Positions 52,236-60,670 of a stretch of 64,000 nt of DNA are shown in pieces (position 1 is the stretch's first letter; each line of letters opens with the position of its first letter). Both the position numbers and the translations under genes were made by a program. The DNA is from an uncultured Lachnospiraceae bacterium (lineage in GTDB: Bacteria > Bacillota > Clostridia > Lachnospirales > Lachnospiraceae), in NCBI GenBank assembly GCA_900546495.1, contig URDN01000004.1:1-64000 (forward strand), written 5' to 3'. The notes under the pieces are model-generated. The model searched no databases. It was given only the letters and a program-made list of their open reading frames with translations, and was not told where the DNA came from.

Positions 52236-53339
52236 ATGCAGGAAAAAGAAGAATATATGAGACGGGCGTTGGAGCTGGCGCGAAAGGGGGAAGGTCATAC
52301 ATCACCGAATCCGATGGTTGGCTGCGTGGTAGTAAAGGACGGACGGATCATCAGTGAGGGGTATCATGAGAAATACGGAGAGTTTCATGCGGAGCGAAAT
52401 GCATTGACGAGATGTACTGAGGACACCGCAGGAGCGGATCTGTATGTGACATTGGAGCCGTGTTGTCATCAGGGAAAAACCCCACCGTGTACGGACATTA
52501 TCATTGAGAAAAAGATTGCCAGAGTTTTTGTGGGAAGTATGGATTCCAATCCGCTGGTAGCAGGAAAAGGTGTACAGATCCTGAGAGAGCATGGCATTTA
52601 TGTAGAAACCGGAATTCTGGAAGAGGAATGCCTGAAATTAAACGAAGTATTTTATCATTACATCACGACAAAGACACCGTTTGTAGTTATGAAATATGCC
52701 ATGACACTGGATGGGAAAATTGCCTGTGCCACCGGAGATTCTAAGTGGGTGACCGGTGAAATCGCCAGAACTCAGGTGCATCGAATGCGTGGACGTTATC
52801 GGGGCATTATGGTAGGAATCGGAACGGTACTGGCAGATGATCCGATGCTGAACTGTCGCGTGGAAGGTGGTGTGGATCCGGTGAGAATCATCTGTGATTC
52901 CAATCTGCACATTCCGCTGGAAAGTCAGATCGTGAAAACTGCATCAGAAATAGAGACAATCGTGGCCTGCAGTCAGGAATCATTAGAAGCAGAGAGAAAG
53001 CAGGAAAAAATCAGGAAGTTAAAAGAGGCAGGAATTCAACTGATCGGCACGGAAGGCGCACATGGAGTTAATCTGGTGGAACTGATGAAAAAACTTGGTG
53101 AGCAGAACATCGACAGTGTTTTACTGGAAGGCGGCGGAACGTTAAATGCGTCCGCACTGGAAGATGGCATTGTAAATAAAGTATATGCTTACATAGCAGG
53201 AAAGCTCATCGGTGGTATGGATGCCCGCTCTCCGGTAGAGGGCATGGGAATTGACCGCATGGCAGATGCGATCACATTGAAAGATATGGAAATAGAACGG
53301 CTGGGCGATGATTTCTGTATCGTGGGATATGTAAAATAA
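52236..53339 (+). CDS. ribD: Bifunctional riboflavin biosynthesis deaminase/reductase
   Basis: Second and third steps after GTP cyclohydrolase II: deamination and reduction to the ribitylaminouracil phosphate. The N-terminal deaminase has zinc motifs FHAERNAL and PCCHQGKTPPCTD (residues ~49-85); the C-terminal reductase has KYAMTLDGKIA, GDSKWVTG and LLEGGGTLNAS. AAGGGAG 10 nt upstream supports ATG 52236 and a 367-residue protein of normal length; the frame is open from 52131, but that start has no ribosome site. The next rib gene is separated by a MITE insertion. Confidence 0.95.
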   Translation: MQEKEEYMRRALELARKGEGHTSPNPMVGCVVVKDGRIISEGYHEKYGEFHAERNALTRCTEDTAGADLYVTLEPCCHQGKTPPCTDIIIEKKIARVFVGSMDSNPLVAGKGVQILREHGIYVETGILEEECLKLNEVFYHYITTKTPFVVMKYAMTLDGKIACATGDSKWVTGEIARTQVHRMRGRYRGIMVGIGTVLADDPMLNCRVEGGVDPVRIICDSNLHIPLESQIVKTASEIETIVACSQESLEAERKQEKIRKLKEAGIQLIGTEGAHGVNLVELMKKLGEQNIDSVLLEGGGTLNASALEDGIVNKVYAYIAGKLIGGMDARSPVEGMGIDRMADAITLKDMEIERLGDDFCIVGYVK

Positions 53340-53400
53340 TTACTCTGTTATAAATTAGTAAATGGAAAAATGTCAATCATGCGTACATGAATAATAATAT

Positions 53401-53593
53401 GATTACAGTGTCAAAAGGTCTGAGTCCACCTGTGCTTGCACAAGGGTGGATGAATGACCTTGGGGCACGCCCCGATATGAGCATAAAAGTGGGATTTTTA
53501 TCCCATGATATGCGAATAGCGGGAAGGATTGTGGGAGTGCAAAGCACGGAACAATCCGTGTAATCAAGATTTGGGTGTTTTGACACCCAAATC
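53401..53593 (-). mobile_element. Family 2 MITE-like element, inverted copy 4, inside the rib operon
   Basis: Ends GATTACAGTGTCAAAA and TTTTGACACCCAAATC, flanked on both sides by ATAATAT (53394-53400 and 53594-53600), a perfect 7-bp target duplication. The interior matches copies 1 and 2 in reverse orientation with moderate divergence. The right end alone forms a hairpin (TTTGGGTG / CACCCAAA). Confidence 0.9.
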
Positions 53594-53640
53594 ATAATAT
53601 TTACAAAATTGAAAGTTAACTTGAAAAGAGGCGATCATAT

Positions 53641-54303
53641 ATGTTTACAGGATTAGTTGAAGAAGTGGGAACCATTCAGAATGTACGGCGCGGTGCCCGG
53701 TCCTGCGTATTGACCATCGGATGCAAAAAAGTGCTGGAAGGCAGTCAGATTGGAGACAGCATTGCGGTCAACGGTGTGTGTCTGACCGTGACAGGCATGG
53801 GCGGCAGTTATTACACCGCAGATGTCATGGCAGAGACTATGAACCGCAGTTCTCTGGGGCAGTTGAGCACCGGTGATGGCGTAAATCTGGAGCGGGCGAT
53901 GCCTGCAAATGGCAGATTTGGCGGACATATTGTATCGGGACATATCGATGGCACCGGAACAGTGCAGGGCATTGAGCCGGATGACAACGCGATCTGGTAC
54001 ACCATCGCGGCAAAGCCGAACCTGCTTCGCTACATCGTAGAAAAAGGTTCCATTACGATAGATGGTATCAGCCTGACAGTGGCTTATGTGGATGAACATT
54101 GTTTTAAAGTATCCATCATTCCACATACACAGCAGGTAACAGCGTTGCACGACCGAAAGGTCGGAGACATCGTCAATCTGGAATGCGATATTATTGGAAA
54201 ATATGTGGAAAAACTGTTGCAGCCGGCAGCGGCAGAAGAAGCGATGGAAACAAAAAAAGAAAGTGGAATCACGGAAGACTTTTTGAAAAAATATGGATTC
54301 TGA
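53641..54303 (+). CDS. ribE: Riboflavin synthase alpha subunit
   Basis: Dismutates two lumazines into riboflavin plus the pyrimidine precursor. 220 residues in two lumazine-binding barrels: MFTGLVEEVGTI starts the first, GGHIVSGHIDGTGTV (~residues 99-113) starts the second, and SITIDGISLTV matches the first-barrel SIAVNGVCLTV. The C-terminal helix YVEKLLQ drives trimer formation. AGAGGCGAT lies before the ATG. The spacer to ribD is 301 bp because of the MITE. Confidence 0.95.
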   Translation: MFTGLVEEVGTIQNVRRGARSCVLTIGCKKVLEGSQIGDSIAVNGVCLTVTGMGGSYYTADVMAETMNRSSLGQLSTGDGVNLERAMPANGRFGGHIVSGHIDGTGTVQGIEPDDNAIWYTIAAKPNLLRYIVEKGSITIDGISLTVAYVDEHCFKVSIIPHTQQVTALHDRKVGDIVNLECDIIGKYVEKLLQPAAAEEAMETKKESGITEDFLKKYGF

Positions 54304-54408
54304 ATTTGCAGAAATCAGAGATACGATAAGCAAATAAGGAAAAAATTATAGAAAAATGATAAAAACCTGAATGAATGAAGATTAAGGAAAACCTGGGAGG
54401 ATAAAAAG

Positions 54409-55614
54409 ATGGCAAAAGAAATTGGAACCATAGAAGAAGCATTACAGGATTTAAGAGATGGAAAAGTAATTCTGGTAATTGATGATCCGGAAAGAGAAAA
54501 CGAGGGCGATCTGATCTGTGCAGCTGAATTTGCAACACAGGAAAATGTAAATTTTATGGCATGTGAAGCAAAGGGCCTGATCTGTATGCCGATGAGCGGT
54601 GAACTCTGTGATAAACTTGGCCTGGATCAGATGGTAAATGTAAATACAGATAACCACTGCACTGCGTTTACTGTATCGATTGACCATGTGGATACCACAA
54701 CCGGTATTTCCGCTGCAGAGCGTTCTTACACCGCATTAAAATGCGTGGAAGATGGTGCAAGACCGGCAGACTTCCGCAGACCGGGTCATATGTTCCCGCT
54801 GCGTGCAAAAGAAGGCGGCGTACTGGTGCGTGACGGTCATACAGAAGCAACCGTGGATCTGGCAAAACTGGCTGGTTTGAAACCGTGTGGACTCTGCTGT
54901 GAGATCATGCGTGAGGACGGAACCATGATGCGTACCACAGAGCTGTTACAGTTTGCAGAAAAACATAATCTGACTGTTATTACGATTGCTGATATCATTG
55001 AGTATCGTTTACAGCATGAGAGCCTGATCCGCCGTGAGGCAGATGCAAAACTTCCGACAAAATATGGCAATTTCGAAATTTACGGTTATGAAAATATTTT
55101 AAACGGAGATCATCATGTAGCACTTGTTATGGGTGATGTGACAGACGGAGAACCGGTACTTTGCCGGGTACACTCTGAATGCCTGACCGGAGATGTATTT
55201 GGTTCCAGCCGTTGCGACTGTGGTGAACAGTTAGATGCAGCCATGAAAGCCATTGCAAAAGAGGGCAGAGGCGTATTGTTATATCTTCGTCAGGAAGGCC
55301 GTGGCATTGGTCTGATTAACAAGTTAAAAGCATATGAACTGCAGGAGCAGGGGTATGACACCGTAGAAGCAAATATCAAACTTGGTTTCCCGGCAGATAT
55401 GCGTGAGTACGGCGTGGGAGCACAGATCCTGCGTGACATCGGAGCAAAACGTCTGCGTCTGCTGACAAATAACCCAACCAAGATCACAGGACTTGCTGGA
55501 TATGGCATTACCATTGAGGAGCGTGTGCCGATCCAGATCAAAGCACAGAAGTTTGACTATTTTTACCTGAAAACAAAACAGGAAAAAATGGATCACATGA
55601 CAGACTATAAATAG
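54409..55614 (+). CDS. ribBA: Bifunctional DHBP synthase / GTP cyclohydrolase II
   Basis: Feeds both branches of riboflavin synthesis. The N-terminal RibB half (residues 1-~200) has DDPERENEGDLICAA, DNHCTAFTVSID and RPGHMFPLRAKEGGV. The C-terminal RibA half has the zinc site CLTGDVFGSSRCDCG, GRGVLLYLRQEGRGIGL, and RLLTNNPTKITGL. Both sets of catalytic residues look intact. 401 residues, normal length. GGGAGGAT precedes the ATG. Confidence 0.96.
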   Translation: MAKEIGTIEEALQDLRDGKVILVIDDPERENEGDLICAAEFATQENVNFMACEAKGLICMPMSGELCDKLGLDQMVNVNTDNHCTAFTVSIDHVDTTTGISAAERSYTALKCVEDGARPADFRRPGHMFPLRAKEGGVLVRDGHTEATVDLAKLAGLKPCGLCCEIMREDGTMMRTTELLQFAEKHNLTVITIADIIEYRLQHESLIRREADAKLPTKYGNFEIYGYENILNGDHHVALVMGDVTDGEPVLCRVHSECLTGDVFGSSRCDCGEQLDAAMKAIAKEGRGVLLYLRQEGRGIGLINKLKAYELQEQGYDTVEANIKLGFPADMREYGVGAQILRDIGAKRLRLLTNNPTKITGLAGYGITIEERVPIQIKAQKFDYFYLKTKQEKMDHMTDYK

Positions 55615-55649
55615 TTGCAATGAAATTAAAAAATCAGGAGGATAAGAAA

Positions 55650-56111
55650 ATGAGAGTTTTAGAAGGAAATGTAGTAGCAGAGGGCATTAAAATCGGTATT
55701 GTAGCAGCACGTTTTAACGAGTTTATCGTATCAAAACTGGTTGGCGGCGCACAGGACGCATGTGTACGTCACGGTGTAAAAGATGAGGATATCGATCTGG
55801 CGTGGGTTCCGGGTGCATTTGAGATTCCAATCGTTGCAAAGAAAATGGCAGCTTCCGGAAAATACGATGCAGTACTTTGCTTAGGCGCTGTTATCAAAGG
55901 TTCTACAAGCCATTATGATTATGTATGTGCTGAGGTAAGCAAAGGAACAGCAATGGTGGGCCTTGAGACCGGCGTACCGACACTGTTTGGTATCCTGACT
56001 ACAGACAATATCGAGCAGGCTATCGAGCGTGCAGGTACAAAGGCCGGAAACAAAGGTTATGATGTAGCTTGCTCCGCTATTGAGATGGTAAATCTGATGA
56101 AGAACATCTAA
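55650..56111 (+). CDS. ribH: 6,7-dimethyl-8-ribityllumazine synthase
   Basis: Condenses the ribitylaminouracil with DHBP; forms pentamers or icosahedra. 153 residues with IVAARFNEFIVSKLVGGA, the substrate loop VPGAFEIP, AVIKGSTSHYDYV (catalytic His) and GVPTLFGILTTDN. CAGGAGGATAAG sets the start at 55650. It is 36 bp after ribBA. Its stop overlaps the end of the convergent HAD gene by 4 bp, with no terminator between. Confidence 0.96.
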   Translation: MRVLEGNVVAEGIKIGIVAARFNEFIVSKLVGGAQDACVRHGVKDEDIDLAWVPGAFEIPIVAKKMAASGKYDAVLCLGAVIKGSTSHYDYVCAEVSKGTAMVGLETGVPTLFGILTTDNIEQAIERAGTKAGNKGYDVACSAIEMVNLMKNI

Positions 56112-56770
56112 TTAAATAACTGAATTACATCTGCGGCGGTCGACACGATTGCCGCAGTTTTTTGTGCAATATTTTCGGATGGTACTTTCAGATCTGGGAT
56201 ACAGATTACCGGGATATGTGCATTGGATGCGGCCAAAATACCGTTTTCGGAATCTTCCAGTACAAGTGCATGTTCCGGACTGATATCTGCGCACTGGCAG
56301 GCAGCAAGAAAAATATCCGGATTTGGCTTGGAACGCTGTACCTGATCACCACCGATGACAAAAGCAAAGTATTTATCGAGTTTTGCCAGATGAAGATATT
56401 CAGCAACAATGTCATGTTTGGTGGAAGATGCCACACAACAGGGAACGTTGTTGGCTGCAAACCATGCGAGAAGTTCCGGGATCCCTGGTTTCACCGGCGG
56501 TCCATCGCGGCGGATTTTTTCTGTGACAAGTGTACGGCATTTCTGACTGATCTCTTCTGCCGGGTAATCGTTCCCGTAAAGTCTGTGCAGAATATCCAGT
56601 AATTGTTGTCCGCAGGTTCCGAGGGTGTGGATGTAATCGTCTTTTTGTTGGGTATAACCGTATTCTTTCATGACGCTATCTTTGGTCGTCATAAATAGGC
56701 GTTCAGTGTCAAAAATCAGACCGTCCATGTCAAAAATTGCAAGTGCGGGTATTGTTAAAGTTGAAGTCAT
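56108..56770 (-). CDS. HAD superfamily phosphatase, beta-phosphoglucomutase-like
   Basis: 220 residues: motif I IFDMDGLIFDTERL (residues 12-25), motif II ASST (~114), motif III Lys in RSKPNPDIF (~147), motif IV LEDSENGILAA (~172-182). The C1 cap is between I and II. It could dephosphorylate a sugar phosphate; a role as the phosphatase needed in riboflavin synthesis is possible because HAD enzymes do that job elsewhere, but its convergent orientation gives no direct support. On the minus strand, AGAAAGGCA lies before the ATG. Confidence 0.88.
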   Translation of the reverse strand: MTSTLTIPALAIFDMDGLIFDTERLFMTTKDSVMKEYGYTQQKDDYIHTLGTCGQQLLDILHRLYGNDYPAEEISQKCRTLVTEKIRRDGPPVKPGIPELLAWFAANNVPCCVASSTKHDIVAEYLHLAKLDKYFAFVIGGDQVQRSKPNPDIFLAACQCADISPEHALVLEDSENGILAASNAHIPVICIPDLKVPSENIAQKTAAIVSTAADVIQLFN

Positions 56771-56824
56771 AATTTTGCCTTTCTTCTAAGCGGAATAACG
56801 TTTTGATTATAAATCAGTATACAG

Positions 56825-56873
56825 GAAATGAGCCTGAAAGAAAATGATAAATCACTTCTATCAGGCTCATTTC
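56825..56873. terminator. 13-bp perfect stem between putP and the HAD gene
   Basis: GAAATGAGCCTGA / TCAGGCTCATTTC. On the minus strand it would follow putP, so it probably ends that transcript. Confidence 0.6.
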
Positions 56874-56978
56874 TGATATTCTTTTTGCTCAGTTCACCCG
56901 CGCCCATTCGCAAAACGCCCGTTCCGGGCTTTTCCGTAGCTTCGCTACTAATTTTGCTCATGAAAGCTGGCGCTCCCT

Positions 56979-57045
56979 GCATGTCTCTGCCAGTGCTTCG
57001 GGCTTTATGCAAGCATAAGCCCGGAAGCACCTAAACAGGACATGC
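56979..57045. repeat. Palindromic element at the 3' side of putP
   Basis: Outer GCATGTC / GACATGC, inner GTGCTTCGGGCTT.. / ..AAGCCCGGAAGCAC with GCATAA at the top. A preceding segment (ATTCGCAAAACGCC..TTCGCTACTAATTTTGCTCAT, 56906-56961) resembles 11881-11910, so a degenerate third repeat class may exist. Confidence 0.5.
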
Positions 57046-57054
57046 GTGAACTGT

Positions 57055-58581
57055 TTAAACGCTTTCAAATTCGTCGATGATTTCCTGTGATGGCGGAGCG
57101 GTCAGCAGGCTGACGATTACGATGGCAGCTGCGGAGCACAAAAATGCCGGCAACAGTTCGTAAATACCAAGCAGTCCGCCGTGCGGTGCGATCAGGAATT
57201 TCCAGATAAATACCATGGCACCACCGACGATCATTCCAGCCAGGGCACCGTTTCGGTTGGAACGTTTCCAGAACAGTGCAAAGAGCATAACGGCACCGAA
57301 GGTCGCTCCAAATCCGGCCCATGCGAAGGATACGATACGGAAAACGGAACTGTCCGGGTTACGGGCCAGAAATACACTGATGGCTGCAATGACCAGAACA
57401 GTAATACGTGCCATCAACATGGACTGTTTTTTTGTGCATTTAATTCCGAAGCAATCATGCAGCAGGTTTTCTGAAATACTGGAAGATGCAGCAAGTAGCT
57501 GGGAATCGGAAGTGGACATGGTACTTGCAAGGATACCTGCAAGGATCAGACCTGCCATTAATACGGCAAGGAATCCGTGATTACTCAGCAGTACAGCGGT
57601 TCTTACGATCAGTGTCTCTGCCTGAGAGGAATTCTCCAGAACATCCATGGTGCCGGCTTTTGTCATGGCATTTCCGATGATACCGATAAAGATTGCGATA
57701 AACATGGAAATCACAACCCATACAGAAGCAATACGACGGGATGTTTTTAATTTGTTTTCATCTTCAATACCCATGAAACGCAGCAGAATGTGCGGCATTC
57801 CAAAGTAACCTAAGCCCCATGCCAGCGTAGAGGCAATGGTCAGTCCGTTGTACGGTGTGGTTCCACCGGTTGCTGCATCGTGAGACATAGTCATACTTAA
57901 GTAGCCTTTCAGTGACTGTGCATTTGTGATAACGGCATCCATGCCACCAGCCATATGTACGCCGTAGATCAATACGACGACCAGGGCACCGGTCATGATA
58001 ATACTCTGAATCAGATCAGTGGTACTTGCTGCCAGGAATCCGCCCAGGGAAGTATAAGCCACGATAATGATGGCACTTACGATCATGGCAGGCATATACG
58101 GAACACCGAAGAGTGTGGCAAAGAGTTTGCCGCAGGCTGCGAATCCGGATGCGGTGTATGGTACGAAGAAAATTACGATCATAATAGCTGAAATTGCCAG
58201 CAGGGAATTGCTTTTATCCCGATAGCGATTTGCGAAAAAGGACGGGATCGTAATAGAATTATTTGCTTTGTGGGAATAGCGGCGCAGACGTTTTGCAACG
58301 ATGAGCCAGTTTAAGTAAGTTCCGATGGCAAGGCCGATGGCGGTCCATCCCGCTTCGGCACAACCGGACAGATATGCGACACCCGGCAGTCCCATCAGAA
58401 GCCAGCTGCTCATGTCAGAGGCTTCCGCACTCATGGCGGTTACGATCGGGCCGAGTTTTCGACCACCCAGATAAAAATCACTGGTGTCGTTGTTTTTCCT
58501 GGAAAAGAGAACGCCAATCAATACCATAACACCCAGATAGATAATCATGATGATCAGCATTCCAATTGTGTTTGCGTTCAT
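57055..58581 (-). CDS. putP: Sodium/proline symporter
   Basis: A 508-residue transporter of the SSS family with 13 helices. FYLGGRKLGPIVTAMSAEASDMSSWLLMGLPG carries the conserved Na+/proline site region (helices 2-3), GWTAIGLAIGTYLNW and RYRDKSNSL follow, and STSDSQLLAASSSISEN is the Na2-site segment in helix 9. Imports proline as nutrient or osmolyte. Own promoter on the minus strand and a hairpin after the gene, so monocistronic. Confidence 0.93.
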   Translation of the reverse strand: MNANTIGMLIIMIIYLGVMVLIGVLFSRKNNDTSDFYLGGRKLGPIVTAMSAEASDMSSWLLMGLPGVAYLSGCAEAGWTAIGLAIGTYLNWLIVAKRLRRYSHKANNSITIPSFFANRYRDKSNSLLAISAIMIVIFFVPYTASGFAACGKLFATLFGVPYMPAMIVSAIIIVAYTSLGGFLAASTTDLIQSIIMTGALVVVLIYGVHMAGGMDAVITNAQSLKGYLSMTMSHDAATGGTTPYNGLTIASTLAWGLGYFGMPHILLRFMGIEDENKLKTSRRIASVWVVISMFIAIFIGIIGNAMTKAGTMDVLENSSQAETLIVRTAVLLSNHGFLAVLMAGLILAGILASTMSTSDSQLLAASSSISENLLHDCFGIKCTKKQSMLMARITVLVIAAISVFLARNPDSSVFRIVSFAWAGFGATFGAVMLFALFWKRSNRNGALAGMIVGGAMVFIWKFLIAPHGGLLGIYELLPAFLCSAAAIVIVSLLTAPPSQEIIDEFESV

Positions 58582-58624
58582 AAAATCAATCTCCTTTATT
58601 ACGTTACTTCAACAAATTTCTGCC

Positions 58625-58653
58625 AGTATACCATGAATAAAAACAGACTGCAA
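58625..58653 (-). promoter_or_regulatory. Promoter of putP
   Basis: On the minus strand TTGCAG (58653-58648), 17-bp spacer, TATACT (58630-58625), 44 bp before the start codon. Confidence 0.75.
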
Positions 58654-58876
58654 TACAGAATGAAGTATAGACTATAGTACAGAAATACAGCGAAAAATAT
58701 GCATTAAATATGCTAAAATAAAGGGGAAATAGAAGCAGACTAAAATATGAAAGAAAACATAGAATAAAAATAAATACAAAAGAAAACGGTATTTTTACAT
58801 ATATGATAATAAAAAATAGACTAACAATGTTAGCCTATTGAAAAAGTTGATATATATATATACTAATCAGCGACAT

Positions 58877-59060
58877 TTTTATCTCAGTCGAGAAGATTCC
58901 CACTTCTGCAAGTGGTGAGTAATAACAAGTCTTTTTCAGTGGGAGTACAATCTTCAACTGAGATAAACGCTCCGCGAAGATGTGCAGTGATTCTGAGAAG
59001 AATATGTCAGCTTTCGCTGACCAGAATCACGCACCAAGTCTCACGAGCGTTCGACTTGAA
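58877..59060 (+). repeat. Family 1 hairpin repeat, full copy R10
   Basis: 184 bp with a few changes (GAAGATTCC, TCTTCAACTG, CACGAGCG). Its last 20 bases are also the 3' end of the convergent tetR-type gene. About 220 bp of A/T-rich DNA between the putP promoter and this copy show no other feature. Confidence 0.9.
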
Positions 59061-59640
59061 TGCGAATCTGTGCCAGATAGATCGGCATCGCAGTGGAACC
59101 ATAAGTTTTCAGTGAATACTCTCCATTACAGATGCACCAGTCATAAAGCAGCGCACGTTCCGCAATCGCATACAGCTTTACCATCTCATTGACGGACAGA
59201 TCCGTACGAAATTCTCCACTTTCCTGCCCTTCCCGGATAATGCGGCGCAGCAGTTTATAATAGTAGCGGTTGCGGTCCAGCAGATGTTTTTCGCCTTTTG
59301 TAATCAGCTGGGTAGACAACAAACGCGCCAGAAGATCCAGAGAAATGCTGTTTTCAATCATGGAAAAAAGTTCCTGATTCAGATAGATCAGCTGTTCATA
59401 ACGAGTATCGAACTGCACCAGCTGAGCTTCCAGTTCGGTATATTTTTCATCAAAAAGGAAAGAGAGAGATCCAAGCAGGGCATCTTTCCCTTCAAAATAG
59501 TGATAAAAAGAGCCCTTGGATGTACCGGATTCGGCAATGATCTCATCGATGGTTGTATCGTCGTATCCCTGTTCATAAAACAGTTTCCATGCGGCGGAGA
59601 TGATTTTTCCTTTTGTGTTGCGTGGTTGCTTTTTGCTCAT
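59041..59640 (-). CDS. TetR family transcriptional regulator
   Basis: 199 residues. N-terminal helix-turn-helix: KGKIISAAWKLFYEQGYDDTTIDEIIAESGTSKGSFYHYFEGKDAL (residues ~10-55), the complete TetR signature; the rest is an all-helical ligand domain. CTGAAAGGA stands just before ATG 59640, preferred over an in-frame ATG 48 bp upstream. The final codons (QVERS) and TGA stop come from repeat R10, so the original C-terminus may have been replaced. It is divergent from the lipoprotein gene and may regulate it. Confidence 0.9.
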   Translation of the reverse strand: MSKKQPRNTKGKIISAAWKLFYEQGYDDTTIDEIIAESGTSKGSFYHYFEGKDALLGSLSFLFDEKYTELEAQLVQFDTRYEQLIYLNQELFSMIENSISLDLLARLLSTQLITKGEKHLLDRNRYYYKLLRRIIREGQESGEFRTDLSVNEMVKLYAIAERALLYDWCICNGEYSLKTYGSTAMPIYLAQIRIQVERS

Positions 59641-59824
59641 ATAAAAAATCCTTTCAGAAAATAAATGCAGAAGATAAAATTTGATCATTCAAAAATATTC
59701 CGGACATGTTTACTATACGATGCGCATCATTTAATACATGCCCTGAAAAACGTTGTGAAAACAATTATATTGTAGCAGAAAAAATGAAAAATGTGTGAAA
59801 AAACGGCAAAAAAGTGGTGACGGG

Positions 59825-59853
59825 TTGTGAGAAATAGACAAAAGTGGTAAAAT
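59825..59853 (+). promoter_or_regulatory. Promoter of the lipoprotein gene
   Basis: TTGTGA, 17-bp spacer, TAAAAT. The predicted start of the RNA is at about 59860, just before the hairpin. Confidence 0.65.
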
Positions 59854-59861
59854 ATATTATA

Positions 59862-59939
59862 CAGTTCACTCATCACATGTATCCGGTTAATAATCATGTT
59901 TGCATGAGGAATTAACCGATATATGTGATGAGTGAACTG
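59862..59939 (+). promoter_or_regulatory. Long perfect hairpin at the mRNA 5' end
   Basis: 17-bp arms CAGTTCACTCATCACAT (59862-59878) and ATGTGATGAGTGAACTG (59923-59939), then CGGTTAAT / ATTAACCG inside. It would cap the transcript from its first bases. The right arm is shared with the leader at 29506-29590. It could be a stabilising structure or, as DNA, a regulator site. Confidence 0.65.
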
Positions 59940-59965
59940 GATAAAATTTTGGAGGAATATTTATC

Positions 59966-60667
59966 ATGAAGAAAATCGTAGGAAGACTGCTGAGTGTGCT
60001 GCTGATCACCATGCTGGCTCTGGCAGGATGTGGAACAAAGGATGCAGGAACAGCAGACGGAAGTGCTTCAGCAGAGACCGTACAGGCTTCGGTAAAGTCG
60101 AAGGTGAAGTTTGATGGCACATATACAGCCGGAGATACCGTGAAGATTCAGATGGATCTTACGAAAGAAGGAACCTGCGATTATGGATATATCGGTATGT
60201 ACAAATTGCTTACAAACGAGGACGGAATGCGGATCCTGAATCTGATCTATTATGGAGAAGAAAACGCAGAAAACAACAGCGAAAGCCAGCTTGCGTATGA
60301 TTCTTATGCCATTCAGCAGAATGAGGACGGCACTTACACCCGATGTAAATATAAAGAAGGAGAGACACCGGATTTTACAACAGGAACGCAGATGAGCTGT
60401 GCCGGCGGTGATGATCAGATCATGACCGGAGAGCAGTTTGCAGCAGAATATGCATCTGATGGAGGTTCGTTTGTAAAACTGAATGAGGATGGAACCTTTG
60501 TATTTGGTGTGCATATGACCTATGCAGCGGACAAAAAGCAGTTTGAACTGATTGGGGCAAGCGGATCATCTGTATATACTTATGAGACAGACGATGACCA
60601 GAACAGTATTGTTCTGAGTAATGAAGATGGCAATACAGTAATGAGCCTGAAGCGGAAGGAGAGTTAA
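59966..60667 (+). CDS. Putative lipoprotein of unknown function
   Basis: 233 residues. Signal peptide with lipobox LALAGC (Cys22), then a short low-complexity linker and a beta-rich domain with repeated strands (FDGTYTAGDTVKIQMDLTKEG.., GSFVKLNEDGTFVFGVHM.., NSIVLSNEDGNTVMSLKRKES). I do not recognise a family with certainty. TTGGAGGAA precedes the ATG. It is followed 3 bp later by the cytidylate-kinase-like gene, so they are co-transcribed. Confidence 0.75.
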   Translation: MKKIVGRLLSVLLITMLALAGCGTKDAGTADGSASAETVQASVKSKVKFDGTYTAGDTVKIQMDLTKEGTCDYGYIGMYKLLTNEDGMRILNLIYYGEENAENNSESQLAYDSYAIQQNEDGTYTRCKYKEGETPDFTTGTQMSCAGGDDQIMTGEQFAAEYASDGGSFVKLNEDGTFVFGVHMTYAADKKQFELIGASGSSVYTYETDDDQNSIVLSNEDGNTVMSLKRKES

Positions 60668-60670
60668 GTT

